The notes beneath the pieces were generated by a model. That model saw only the letters and a list, made by a program, of their open reading frames with translations, did no database searches and was not told where the DNA came from. Below are positions 24,420 to 36,726 of a stretch of DNA of 41,322 nt, one piece after another. The DNA is from a virus: positions 1-41,322 of IMG/VR virus record IMGVR_UViG_3300046167_000126; one strand, given 5' to 3'. Numbering within the stretch: the stretch's first letter is position 1; each line of letters opens with the position of its first letter. The position numbers were made by a program, and so were the translations under genes.

Positions 24420-27145
24420 TGCCATTAATTAACACTGCCGTACCCAACCTTATCCAAGGTGTTTCTCAACAGCCAGACGCTACACGTTATGCTGGTCAAT
24501 GTGAGGAGCAGGAGAACGCTCTTAGTTCTGTTGCGGATGGTCTAAAGAAGCGTCCTAACACAAGGCACGTAGCTAGGTTACTTGAAGAAGCTATTAGTGA
24601 AAACAGCTTCGTTCATTTTATTAACCGAGACGACAACGAGAAGTATGTTGTTATTCACGATGGCACTGACTTAAGAGTGTTCAATATACAGACTGGTGTC
24701 GAAGGCACTATAAACGGTGCTTCGGATAAAAAGTTTACTCCAGCGAGTGGGTCTTACTTAAACCTAACAAACCCAAGAGAAGATTTAAAAGCTCTTACGG
24801 TTTCTGATTCTACCTTTCTCTTAAATACTTCAAAAGTTGTTGAGAAAGCCCCTACACGCACACCTGATTTTGATAAAGAAGCTTGGGTATTTATTAAACA
24901 AGGAGCCTATAGTGCGACATATACTGTTAACATCGAAGCAAGAGAAGGTATTGTTTTAAATATAATTGAGTACGCAGGACAAGGTCAGTATGGAGACCCT
25001 TACAGTGAAAATAGGTGGATATTTAGTCTAGCCTACAGCCAAGACGGTTATACTCCAAATAGTTACCTTGCTGTAAAAAACAATTATACATCTACTCCAA
25101 CTACTGTGTTTTACATTTACATTGGAGATGACGGTATAGCTGAAGGTTTATCAGCCACCAATGGAGGGGATGTTGTACAAGAATTAGAGTTTCATACAGA
25201 CTATGACCCTAACGGTGACTATTTTGATGGTAGTTGGGCTGAAGAGTATTTTGCAGACCCTACTATTGATGGTGAGCCTTTGGGATTAAATGAAGAATTT
25301 AGCATCATTACACAAAAAAGTTCGGATAACAGACTAGCATCAGGATCAACAAACATCATATCTAGACTCAAAACTGAAGGTGAATCGACTTCGCGTAATA
25401 TCAGTAACTATTTTGATTTCTACGACTACAAGAATGGTTTGTTGTGTATCCCTAAAACATCAGACAACATTGGTTCAAGCTACACCGCAGTAAACAACTT
25501 CGCTATACACACGTCAGACTCACTATCAGACACAGGAGCGCAAGCTCTTTACAAATCTGCTCCAGCTATCTCAGACCTACCAGTTACATGTAAGAATGGC
25601 TTCCGTCTTAAAATTATTGGTGATGCAGAGTTAGACCAAGACGACTACTATGTTGAGTTTCAAACGTCTAGTGGAGAAGAAATCGGATTGGGTGCTTGGG
25701 TTGAGGTAGCTGCTCCCCTTGACCTTGTAGAGTTAGATAAAGAAACGATGCCGATTCGGTTAATCAACACTGCGGAGAACACGTTTGAACTTGAGACTAT
25801 ATCTTGGGACAGAAAGAAAGCAGGAGATAGTGACACGAACCCATTCCCATCTTTTATCGATAATAAGATAAACAACATGTTTCTTTACAAGAACCGTTTA
25901 GGGTTCCTTAGTAATGATAATATTGTGTTGTCTGAGTCTGGTAACTTCTTTAACTTATTCAGAACAACTGTTCTTTCTCTTCTGGACTCCGACCCAATCG
26001 ATGTTTCTGTATCATCTCGTAAAGTTACAAACCTAAAAGATGGGGTAGGCTTCCAAGAAAACCTTATACTGTTTTCTGATAACGCGCAGTTTGCTATGAA
26101 GGGTGGTGACTTACTTACACCAAAGACAGTAAGCGTGACTCCCATCACTAACTTCAACTTTGAAGATAAAGTTGACCCACTACCTTTAGGATCGTATATT
26201 TACTTTCCATTCACCAGAGGCGCGTTTACTGGTATGCGTGAATTTACTGTTAATGCAACCAGCGATACCTACGACTCTGTGGAGATCACTGAACACGTTC
26301 CTGCATACATTCCCAAAAACATCATTGATATGGCAGGTACTACATCGGAAGATATTATAGCTCTTCTGAGTGGTGAGGAGAAGGACGCTCTTTACGTCTA
26401 CAATTACTTCTGGAACAATAACCAGAAGGTACTAAGTGCTTGGAGTAAGTTCAAGTTTACAGGCGATGTAAGAGGTGTTGAGTTTGTTGACTCCACTTTG
26501 TACGCTGTTGTCGTTAAAAATGGTGAGACCAATTTAGTTGAGATGCCTATGGAGTCAGGTTTAACCGATGATTCAGGGTACATTACTCACCTTGATATGC
26601 GCGTAGCTTCGACAGTCACTGGCGGTTCAGCCACAATTACGTTGCCGTACACTCCAGACGATGACTCTGTAGAGGTGTATACAACTGACGGATTAAAGCT
26701 TAGTTGTACGAACACTGGTTCAACAGTAACACTGAACCAAGCTGTTACTGCGAACACGGACGTATGGGTTGGCATCCCCTACACTATGAAGTACACCTTC
26801 TCTGAGCAGCTGTTTAAAGCTAAATCAGGAAACGGAACGAGTCCTTCAAGCGCAGCTGTCATGAAGATACGCAACGGTTCTGTGTACTTTAATAAAACAG
26901 CATACTTTAAGGTGAAGGTAACTCCTAAGTTCCGTGATACTTATGAGAATGTATTCACTCCTGATGTGGTTGGCTCTACAACAATCGGATCTCTGAACCT
27001 AGATAGTGGGTTCTACCGCTTTCCAGTTTTTACTAAACCGCAAGACACAGTCATAACCATAGAGAACGAAAGTGCCTTACCATCTAATTTCCAATCAGCA
27101 GAGTTTGAATCATTTGTTCACTCCAGATCTAACCGATATGCGTGA
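24419..27145 (+). CDS. Tail tube protein B (nozzle), T7 gp12-like
   Basis: This 908-residue protein (T7 gp12 is 794) would form the tail nozzle below the tube A ring. Typical blocks are the start NTAVPNLIQGVSQQPDATRYAGQ, KKRPNTRHVARL, NNMFLYKNRLGFLSNDNIVLSESG, and the later FPFTRGAFTGMREFTV. The body is beta-rich. It overlaps tube A by one base and the gp13-like gene by eight bases. Confidence 0.96.
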   Translation: MPLINTAVPNLIQGVSQQPDATRYAGQCEEQENALSSVADGLKKRPNTRHVARLLEEAISENSFVHFINRDDNEKYVVIHDGTDLRVFNIQTGVEGTINGASDKKFTPASGSYLNLTNPREDLKALTVSDSTFLLNTSKVVEKAPTRTPDFDKEAWVFIKQGAYSATYTVNIEAREGIVLNIIEYAGQGQYGDPYSENRWIFSLAYSQDGYTPNSYLAVKNNYTSTPTTVFYIYIGDDGIAEGLSATNGGDVVQELEFHTDYDPNGDYFDGSWAEEYFADPTIDGEPLGLNEEFSIITQKSSDNRLASGSTNIISRLKTEGESTSRNISNYFDFYDYKNGLLCIPKTSDNIGSSYTAVNNFAIHTSDSLSDTGAQALYKSAPAISDLPVTCKNGFRLKIIGDAELDQDDYYVEFQTSSGEEIGLGAWVEVAAPLDLVELDKETMPIRLINTAENTFELETISWDRKKAGDSDTNPFPSFIDNKINNMFLYKNRLGFLSNDNIVLSESGNFFNLFRTTVLSLLDSDPIDVSVSSRKVTNLKDGVGFQENLILFSDNAQFAMKGGDLLTPKTVSVTPITNFNFEDKVDPLPLGSYIYFPFTRGAFTGMREFTVNATSDTYDSVEITEHVPAYIPKNIIDMAGTTSEDIIALLSGEEKDALYVYNYFWNNNQKVLSAWSKFKFTGDVRGVEFVDSTLYAVVVKNGETNLVEMPMESGLTDDSGYITHLDMRVASTVTGGSATITLPYTPDDDSVEVYTTDGLKLSCTNTGSTVTLNQAVTANTDVWVGIPYTMKYTFSEQLFKAKSGNGTSPSSAAVMKIRNGSVYFNKTAYFKVKVTPKFRDTYENVFTPDVVGSTTIGSLNLDSGFYRFPVFTKPQDTVITIENESALPSNFQSAEFESFVHSRSNRYA

Positions 27146-27620
27146 GGTAGTTTACCAGAAAGGCAAGCTTACCATGTGTAAGTCTGTTGAGGAAGATGTT
27201 GAAGACATCTATCCGTTCATGCGTCAGGTGGACAAGATTGAGTGTGAGTGTATGGGATTCAAACCTAAAGAAGCTCTACAAGTTGCGTTAGGTGCTGATG
27301 ATGTGACCTTTACAGGTTTTGATCCGCACGGAGTTCCTTTTTGTATGTTTGGTGCTGGCTCGTTAACACCAGACAAAGGTTACATTTGGATGCTAGGCAC
27401 TGATACTGTGTCTGAACATAAATACGACTTTATTAAGGCATCTCGCTTTGTCGTTAACACTTTAACAGAGCCTTATGGTTCAGTGACGAACTTCGTCCAC
27501 AAAGACAATAAGTCAGCTATAGAATGGCTGAAATGGTGTGGAGCAGTTATGGGAAGAGAGCTAACTTTCTCTGACCACCCCTTTTATGAATTTACAATAA
27601 CCCACAAGGAGAAAGAATAA
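27138..27620 (+). CDS. T7 gp13-like internal virion protein A (GNAT-like fold)
   Basis: This 160-residue protein sits where T7 gp13 (138 residues) does and has a GNAT acetyltransferase-like pattern: an N-terminal EEDVEDIYPFMRQVDKIECE helix, the strand pair VPFCMFGAG / KGYIWMLGTD, and the end YGSVTNFVHKDNKSAIEWLKWCGA. Related phage proteins are annotated as acetyltransferase-like, though catalysis is unproven. In T7, gp13 is needed for infective particle assembly. ATG 27138 lies inside the nozzle stop region; a longer upstream frame start (27072) is unlikely. Confidence 0.8.
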   Translation: MREVVYQKGKLTMCKSVEEDVEDIYPFMRQVDKIECECMGFKPKEALQVALGADDVTFTGFDPHGVPFCMFGAGSLTPDKGYIWMLGTDTVSEHKYDFIKASRFVVNTLTEPYGSVTNFVHKDNKSAIEWLKWCGAVMGRELTFSDHPFYEFTITHKEKE

Positions 27621-27621
27621 T

Positions 27622-28201
27622 ATGTGTCCAGTAACTATTGGTACAGCTCTAGGAGCTACCGCAGCGAACGCTGCTGCTGTTGGTGCGACAGCTATATCTG
27701 CCACAATGGGAGTGACTACATCAGTCTTAAGCATCCAAGGACAGCAACAAACAGCTAAGGCACAAGCTAAAGCTCAAGCCAATCAAACCAAAGCAGAGCA
27801 ACAACGTCTTCCTACAGCAACAATCTGCGGAACGGATCAACCAACGATTCCAACAGGAGCAAGTTGCGCAACAACTTCAAAAGTCTAACATCAAAGCTAT
27901 GGAAGCCAGAGCGACTGCGCGTGTATCGGCTGGCGAAGCTGGCGTCTCTGGATTAAGTGTAGACGCTCTTACGAACGACCTGACACGCAAACAAGCGGTT
28001 TATAACTTTGGTCTACAACGTCAGCTTGAGCAGTCCAACGTTGCGACAGACTTACGTATGCAAGACAACGTTCTTGGTTCACAACAACGTATCCTCTCTA
28101 TCAACCAACCTATTGAGCAACCTAACTACCTTGAAGGATTAATGAAGGGCGCAACTACAGGTCTCAATACGTACTCAACTCTCAGTTCTATCGAATCATA
28201 A
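27622..28201 (+). CDS. T7 gp14-like internal core protein, frameshifted in this sequence
   Basis: Frames 27622-27888 and 27899-28201 are one gene of 192 residues (T7 gp14 has 196). An extra C at 27811-27812 breaks the Gln-rich helix. The N-terminus is an Ala/Gly-rich hydrophobic segment, then a Gln-rich coiled coil, then VSAGEAGVSGLSVDALTND, a signature of gp14 proteins, and a C-terminal helix. In T7, gp14 is ejected first and forms the outer-membrane part of the DNA channel. A Shine-Dalgarno AAGGAG precedes the start. Confidence 0.85.
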
Positions 28202-30763
28202 TGGCTAGAAAACAAACCTTAAAATCTCTACTAGGTGGAAGTGACTCTCGTGTTGAGGTAGATTTAAACCTAGACGAGCAGGTCTTCCAAGCACCTACAG
28301 TACGTGCTGGTAACTATTCGGTAGCTGCGCCTGTGTACGCTAAGACAAACGCCCTGAGCCAGCTCTCAGATGCGTTACAGCAGTACTCTGGTCCAATCCT
28401 CCGTAACTACGCTAACATTAAACAGCAGCAGTCCATCGCTATGGCAGATGCTGCGGAGTTATTAACGGATGAGCAGCTTCAACAATTAAACGGTGGAGAC
28501 CTGTCAGGGCTAAAGGACTCTATTAATGAGACTGAAGGTAAGTTTGATGACGCACAACGTAAGAAGTTAATCAGCTTTGCTGAGAACCCTAACAATTACT
28601 CACGAGCCTACAAGCGTGTAGGACAACGTGTGGCTGGTTTGTTCACTGAAGACTTCATGGCTAACATGGAGAAGTACGCAGAGGATGAAAACTTTAACTT
28701 TCAGAACAAAGCGGATGAGTTAGCCGAGCAGTATAACCTTCAAGGACTTGGTGCGGAGACGTTCTACAAGGAACTCAATGACATTCACCAATCAACTAAG
28801 GCTAAATTTGGGCAGCTAAAGAACGAAGGCAATGGAGCGTAATGATGCTGCGGACATCGTTAACGTAAGTTCTTTACAAATTAAGACCCAAACATTTAAT
28901 GCGGAAAAACTGAGTGAGTCTCTAGCTGGTAAGACTCTCGAACAACAAGAGAATATATATTCACAAATTATTAAACAAGCTGTTGATGAAAGCCCACAAC
29001 AAGCTGAACGTTTGTTGGAGGATTATCGAGAAGGAAACTTTGGTTTAGGTAATGGTGCTGTTCGTCCTGAGTTTGTCGATGAGCTTGAAAATGTAATTGC
29101 TAATGAAGAGACGCGCATCCAGCAAATTGCAAACATTGAAGAAACCAAACGTAATGAATCCGTTGAGTCATTCTTGAACGGATACTCGAACGCATTCACA
29201 CTTAAAACTGACATACCAGCATCTACAGATTTATTTATTAATGATGGGATGACTATTTCGGTAGACACATCAGAAGCTAAGACTATGGCTGATGTGGCTA
29301 AGTCTGTTGCAGCAGCTGTTACAGAGATTCCAGAAAACGACCGAACCGTTTCTCAAACTGTTCGTAATAATCTTGTCGCTAAGTTTGCTGGTTACGTTGA
29401 AGTTGAAAAGACAAAGGTTCTTGATTTCCGTACGGCAGCTGGCACAGGTAGTGTAGCTTCCAGTCTGTCTAGGCTGTACTCGATAAATGATTCACAGAAC
29501 AATAACATCTACGATTTGTCAGACCCTAATCAAATTACCAACAAGGTAATGGAAGACATGTCTGAGATTAATCAGATCGTTGATGAAATATTCACTAACC
29601 CTGAGTTAGACATCATCCAGAAGAACGAACAAGCTAAAGCATCTGTTGCTAAGTTTGTTGCTGAGAAGTCAATGACTCACGACCAGTTCGTTAAAGACAA
29701 AGAAGACTCTATCTTACGACTAGAACAGGAAAAGGTATCAGGAGGCGACCAACAACGTTTTCTTCTACAAGACTTATATGCGTTGAAAAGTGAGGATGCA
29801 TCATCTGTAGAGTTAGCTGCGGATCGTCAAGACGACATAAACACCATACGTAGGTTTGATGAAGAAACTGATCGTATGCGTAACGAAATCTTTGACAGGG
29901 AGATGACTGACGAAGAGATCGCGTCAGGGATGACCAGTGAACAATTTTATCAAGCAAAGATTAAAGAGGCTAAGAAACTAAACGAAGATCGACGCGCCTT
30001 ATTACAAGCCGATTATGTTGCTGATAATAAGATTGATGGGCGTACGAGCGAAGAGCAACAACCTGAGAACGTCCTGTCAGGACAGAAAGATAAGAGTGCG
30101 GACACTGAAGTTGCTAATGTAACTTTAGGTAACATTGCTGGAATGGTTGATTCTTCCCAACGAAAGAAGAACAAGTCAAAACTTGAACTGGCAGCGATGA
30201 AACGTAACAGGTTTCTTAACGACCTTAATAGTTCAAAAGACCCTTGGGGTACGGTCGATCGTTCCGAAGTCACTAAACACGAGCATAACTTAGCTTCTGT
30301 TTTAAGATGGCAGAGCGGTGAGTTTGATAATAGTTTTAATTTTAGATCACAACAAGAAGTACCTATTTCTGAAAAACAGAAAGAAAAGCTTGATGAAAAA
30401 TACACACAACAAGCTGCTGATTATTTATATGGTGAGACACTTAAACGTGCTTCGGAAACTGGAGATACTCCAATCACGATTAATGAACTTGAGCTAGGAA
30501 CTATTAATGGTGTACGATTCAACCCAACAGGGATTGATCAATCATCTCATGTTATTCTTCCGTACGACCTAGTTAACAAATCATTCACTGATCCTGATAA
30601 TCTGACAGTACAAGAAGAAGCGATGGTAAGAGACTATGCCTCATCCCTTTATGATACTTCCAGCATGGATGATGCAGGAATGGACGAGATAGTACAAGCA
30701 ATGGTCACTTACCAAGTTAACGCATACTCACTGATTGGGTTCGCATTTTCAAAAAACCGATAA
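28201..30763 (+). CDS. T7 gp15-like internal virion protein, probably frameshifted in this sequence
   Basis: Frames 28201-28842 and 28832-30763 together give about 853 residues (T7 gp15 has 747). One extra base near 28830 would join KAKFGQLKNE to the following frame. The N-terminal part matches gp15 organisation (short disordered start, ALQQYSGPILRNYANIKQQQ, long helices) and the rest is helical with few motifs, as expected for the periplasmic tunnel protein. The two frames could be separate overlapping genes, but the second alone lacks the usual start of the family. The start shares one base with the gp14 stop. Confidence 0.7.
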
Positions 30764-30772
30764 AGAAACATT

Positions 30773-33700
30773 ATGGCATTTGGATTAAATACTGACGAAA
30801 TACTGAACAACCTCAACGATGGTAACAACGAAGAGCTGCTACAAAACAAAAAGGATGCCAGCTTATTGAAGGACATCGCAGCCGCTCCGTTCAGAGGTAT
30901 TGAAGGGGCTGTCCAAGGTGCGTACCAATTAGCTGACTGGGCTACGTTTGATTACCTCCCTGACTACGACAATCGTTTTCTAGGGCGGTCGGAGACTATT
31001 GCTGGTTCTCTTGTTGAAGGTATTACTCAGTTCGTCGTTCCGTACGGTGCTATTTCCAAAGGGGTAAGTGCAGCAGGTAAAGCAACTAAGTTTGCCAAGC
31101 CTTTCATGAAGACCAACAAGAAAGGTAAAGAAGTCCTAAATTGGAAAGGCGTTTTGGCTTCTGAAGCAGCTACAGACTTTGTAGCGTTCGATGCGCAGGA
31201 AGAACGTCTCTCTAATCTAGTACAAGCTTTCCCCTCACTGTCTAATCCTATTACTGAGTACCTAGCAGCTGAAGAGGATGATGGTGAACTTGAAGGACGT
31301 TTTAAGAACGCTCTGGAAGGTATGGGCATCACAGGAGTTGTAGCTGGCTCGTTTGGTTTAGCTCTGAAGGCTCACAAGAAGATGAAGACCAAGCCAGAAG
31401 AAGCCAAGAAGATTGGTGAAAGCATGGACTTCAAGCAGATTCGTACAGTGCCTGTAGAGGATTACAGCCCTGCTGTTAAAGCTTCTAAGAGTGTGTTCAC
31501 TAAGTCCAAGAAGATTAAAGAGGGAGGTATCATGGCGCACCAGATGCGCAAAGAGTTTGATGCCTACGGAGAAAAAGGTACAGGCGAAGAGCTTCGTTGG
31601 ATGGGATTTGACGATTGGTTAAAGGAGAAAGGAACCAATCGTGTTACACAGAAAGAGGTTGATACGTTTCTAGAAGAGAAGCAGTTCAATTTCTCATTAA
31701 AGGAAAGAACAGGAACAGACACAAACCGTGTATATGAAGACTTTAAACAGGACGGTGGTGATAACTATCGTGAGTTTATTTTAGAGACAAACGATGACGC
31801 TGTTCGACTAGCTTCTGAAAATGTAGACCAACACTTCAACGACAAAACTCTGCTTCACTACCGAACAACAGACCGTACAGATGATGTAGATGGCTCAAGG
31901 GTTCTTTACGTAGAAGAGTTACAATCAGACATCATACAAAAGAACAGAGGCAACGACTTCACTGAAGGTAAACAAATCCCTCTTGAAGACAGTTACATAT
32001 CAGCAGCTATGCGTATGATTATGCAGTTAGCGTCTAAGGAAGGGTATGACAAAGTAAGCTGGGCAACGCCTCAACAGATAGCAGATCTCTATGACTCAGC
32101 CGTTGATAACATTAAACTAAACTCTGTTAATGATGACGGAGTTCGTTCTTTTGATATTACTAAAAACGGAAGGACTGAAACTAAAGTAGCAAAGAACGAT
32201 GATGAAGTTGTAGCTATCTTCGGTAAGAAAGCAGCGGATGAATTAACATCACGATTGGTTAAAGAAGGAGATGAGACTGGCGAGTATACTGTCAAACAAG
32301 ACTCCAAGAGCTTCAATCAATACAAAGATAAGATGGTGTCTGCCGTTAACAAGGTAGCTAAACCTTTTGGTGGTAAGGTTGAAATGTCTAAAACAGACAG
32401 GACAAAAGAGGCGACGTCCCTTGGGGAAAAGTATCAGGTTGCCATGAAAGAGTTAGAAGACATAAGCGGTAATGATTCGTATCAACTTATGTCCGACTTT
32501 CAGCAGTCGGATTTAATAGATAAATGGAAGGAATCATCTGTTCGTCGAAGCGGTCAAAATGTTCCAGCCGAGAAAGCTTTTATACAAGACTTTGAATTTG
32601 AATTAAACAGGTTTGGATTAGACGAAGATGAACTTGAGGGTCTTGAAAGATTAGAAAGTTTTGATGAGTTATTTGATGCTGCTGGTGACTCTATTAATCC
32701 TGATATTATAGACCTTTTCAAAGAAACTTTAGATGATCACTTTAGGAAATATAATCCAGAAGTGCCGACTGAATACTTCGATGCCGCCCAACCTTCTTTC
32801 TCAATTAACCTTAATGAAGGTATGAAGAAGTCCGTAGAAGAAATACGGTTGTGGGGACTCAAGACTGGTGACGAAGCAAAGAATAGTGGAGAGATTAAGG
32901 ATTCAGCACTAGAGCAAGTGCTACAACTTCCTGCACTTCGTTATTTAAATGACAAAGAAGTTATAGGCATGGAGCGAGATTTTTCTGGCAACATTGTTGG
33001 AGAGACAAACGCTAAGTTTGCGCTTGAGCGTTTTGCTGAGAATGGATCAACACCTCAAGTTAAAAAAGTAGCAGCTGGTCTTTTAGAAATTTTAGGAAAA
33101 GACAATGAGTTTCTTGAAACAACTGTTCGTACTATCATAGAAGACTCCGACTCCTTTGGTTCGTTTGGATTTCAGGGTAATAAACAGACTGTTGATCTGT
33201 ACTCAAACCGAACACAGATTGCGGATGGAAAGATGGCAAGAGATGCTGTGTTCACGGAAGCAACACTGCTCCATGAAATTACTCATGCAGCTCAGGTTCG
33301 TTTTATCCCACCAGAAATATCTACAATTAGCACTCTTAAAGGCGCAGACTACTTAGCAAAGGTTGATGAACTTATTGCTAGTGCTGACACAGCTCCACCA
33401 CTCAAGCGTTTAATGGAGAGCTACAAGACAGCTCTTGATAACGCTCCTGAAGAGTTCAAGGGAATCATGGGGAGCTTGAATGATGCAACAGGATTCTTAG
33501 ATGACGCAGGTATGCGTTCTCGTGTTGGAGAGTGGTACGGTCTTAGTAACGTAGATGAGTTCTTAGCTGAAGCGATGAGCAACACTAAGTTCCAGAATTA
33601 TCTAAAAAGTGTTAAGACTGGTAACACAAGTCTATGGGATAACATCATTCAGGTCTTGAAAGACTTTCTTGGTGTTGACGCTAAGGGAACTTTGTTAGGA

Positions 33701-36698
33701 GACACTGTATCAAACTTTGCTGACCTAGTTAGTAAGCAAAACAGAAAGTATTCTGTAGAGAGTTACAAGACGCCGTACGTCAATCCTATCAGGTCAAGAG
33801 GCGCACGGATGAACGAGAATCGTTTCTTCCAGAAGTCAGGCGAAAATAAAGCAGGCATCACTGTAGAAAACAGAGGTGGTCAAGTTGCTGTTGAAGGAAC
33901 AGTCAAGGCTATTAGTGAAGTTGAAACAGCATACGACCTTGGTGAAGTATTAGCGAAGGCTGAGACTTCTGTTCTCGAAGAAATGGAAAGAACAGGAAGC
34001 ATTGGCTTCTACGAAGACGGTAAGCTCCAAGGTTCCGATGGACTGAAGGGCGGAGGTATTGTTCAAGCTGTTGAGCAAGCTCGTCGTATGGCTGAGATGT
34101 CTGGTCAGAAGATTGACATTGTTGAGTCGGAAGTCCGAGCAGCAGGTAAAGACGCAGCAGCGTTGCGCAGAATTGCAGCGCGTATGTACACAGTAGAGTC
34201 TATTGCCGTGCAGCAAGGTTCGGACATCGTCGCTAAAGCTAAGAAGATTGCTGCGCAAAGTGCTGAGGCTACAGATGCCGACCGAGCGGAACTGATGGGT
34301 GACATCCAGAAGATGTTGAACTTAGTTGCTGCTGGCTCAAACCTTCGTAGAGGATTTGGTCAAGGTCTACAGTCAACGCAGTTTGCACGTACTAAACTAA
34401 GTCTATCGTCAGCAGAGAGACGTTCCCAAGAAATTGTTAACCAGTATATGGCTAGCAACAAGGGAGAGAAGAACAACTTCGATGCTCTTATCAACCGAAT
34501 AATCCTTGCTGGTGGAGACCCCAAGAACATGTCCGCTAAGGATATGATTGATCAGATGCTGGGTGTTGTTAAAGCAGGACGTGCTTCTGAAGGTGGTAAG
34601 TTTATGGAGATGGCGCAGAACTGGTTCATCAACTCGCTACTGTCTGGTCCAAGAACTATGATGAAGAATGGTATTGGTAATATGATTACCCAGACTCTTC
34701 TTCAGACCGAGCTTGCTGTTGGCGGTCTGACAGTGGACCCATCCATCACACGTATGGTGTTGAAAGAGATGGCAACGTTTGAATCGTTCCGTGAATCGAT
34801 GAAGTACTTCTTAGATGTGTATGCACTGAAAGACCAGCTGCTAGACATTGGACGTAACCCTCTGGAGAATACAGCAAACACAGGTATTCCAAAGTACTTT
34901 GATAACGCTGCTCCTGAAGAAACAATCAAACAGTCCATGAACTGGTTCAGTGAGAATGTCGTTAACGTTCCAGCTAAGACCCTCATGGCGATGGACGAAG
35001 TGTTCAAACAATCCGTATTCCGTCAGAACGCTAAGATGGAATGGACCTTGAAGGGAATGAAGTTGGGAATCAAAGACCCTGACGCTCTATCTGAGTATGT
35101 CATGAGAGGTATGGACGCTGTCCTTGTTGATGGCGAACGTGCGTTCTCCGATGCTGGTGTGATGAAGTTTGCGCAAGCAACGGTCAAGAAAATGGACGAC
35201 GAACTTGTAGCTTCTGGTAAGAAGCCTATGACCCCTCAAAAGAGAGGCGCAGAAGTTAATCGTATCATCAGCGAAGAAACACAGAAACGTGCAGACATGC
35301 TTAAGTCATACGAAGAAGGTGGTCTTGGATTAGAGAACATCTCTGACATTGACAACGTAGCAGCTCGCTCGCTGGAGCAAGCACGGTACGCAACGTTCAC
35401 TAACGATGCAGGTGCGTTCGCTGACTTGGCGCAAGCTATGACGCAGAAAGTACCACCACTACGTCTGATCTTCCCGTTCATTCCGTACTCCAGTAAACAT
35501 TCTGAAGTTCTCGTTTGATCGCGCATCAGGTGGTATGATGGATGCAGGTCGCAGTGCGCTAGCTCGTATGCCAGACATGCCAATGCTAAAACGTACTCAA
35601 GAAGAACTGCGTATGAAGCTGAACTCTCGTGACCCTATTGAGGTGGCACGAACAAGAGGTAAGATTGCTACAGCTGTAATGATTAACAGTACGTTGATGT
35701 ACATGATCATGACCAACCGTGATTTCATTACAGGTGGTGGACCAAAGGATATTGCACAGCGCAAGACTCTGGAGGAAACAGGGTGGCAGAAGTACTCCCT
35801 TAAGTTTGGAAACCAGTATGCAAGCTTTGCTGGTCTTGACCCACTAGGTACACACTTCGGTGTTCTCGTAGATATTGTTGAGCAGTTCGACGAACAAGGA
35901 AGCCACAACACTACGTTGGCAGAACAAATGTTTGCAGCAGCTTCAATCTCGCTGTCGCGTAACGTAACAGAGAAGTCTTACTTGGCAGGTCTTAAGTTCC
36001 TGACAGACGCTATCTCTGAGCCTGACCGTAAGATGGAACGAGCAGTCCGAAACATTGCTGGTGGATTTGTTCCTAATGTTCTGTACCAAAGTCAATCCGT
36101 GATGGGTGACACTACCGCACGAGAAGTTCGTAGCCTAAGTGATGCGTTCATGAAGAAGCTTCCTTTTGGTAACGACAACCTTGATCCGAAACGTAACATC
36201 CTTGGTGAGCCTATCATTATGGAGCAGTTCAAGTTTGTTGGTCCGTTCAATCCTTCAGCAATGTCAACACGAGATGGTGACGTAGTGTTTGAAGAGTTGG
36301 CAGCACTTGATCACGGCTTTACGCAGACAAGCACTATGCTTGACCGCAGTATCGACATGACCGAGTTTGTTAACGATAAAGGACAGACCGCTTATGACAG
36401 ACGCTTAGAACTGCTCAGTAACACAAAGATTAGAGGTAAGACACTCCGCCAAGAACTTGAAAAGCTAATAAATAGCTCACGTTACCAACGACTGTCTCCA
36501 CTTACTGATGGAGCGTTGAAGAGTCCTAGAGTTGCTTTAATCAACCGAGTACTGAGTAAGTATCGCTCTCGTTCTCTTAGTTTGATGATGGAAGAATTTC
36601 CTGAAATCGAAAACGAGTACAAGCGTATGCGCTCAATTAACAAACAAGCAAAGAGAGGTGCTTCAACCGAAGCATTACAAGCACTTCTAGACGCATAA
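30773..36698 (+). CDS. T7 gp16-like giant internal virion protein with HEXXH motif, frameshifted in this sequence
   Basis: Frames 30773-35518 and 35535-36698 are one gene of 1,974 residues (T7 gp16 has 1,318). An extra C at 35483-35484 breaks FPFIRTPVNILKFSFDR. Early parts include LLKDIAAAPFRGIEGAVQGAYQ. Then comes a block common in large polyvalent phage proteins (VEELQSDIIQ ... ASKEGYDKVSWATPQQ). HEITH at residues 834-838 is a zinc-protease-like HEXXH. The C-terminal third (from about residue 1,260) is the conserved channel part. I see no T7-type N-terminal lytic transglycosylase. The protein is expected to be ejected into the host and span the inner membrane. Protease activity is inference. 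Confidence 0.85.
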
Positions 36699-36726
36699 TA
36701 TATTAACCCCCCTAACCAATAGTGAG

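Noticed and set aside
23010-35490. Programmed ribosomal frameshifting as the cause of split genes
   Set aside because: There are no slippery heptamers with downstream structures, and the shifts differ in direction in genes where relatives do not frameshift.
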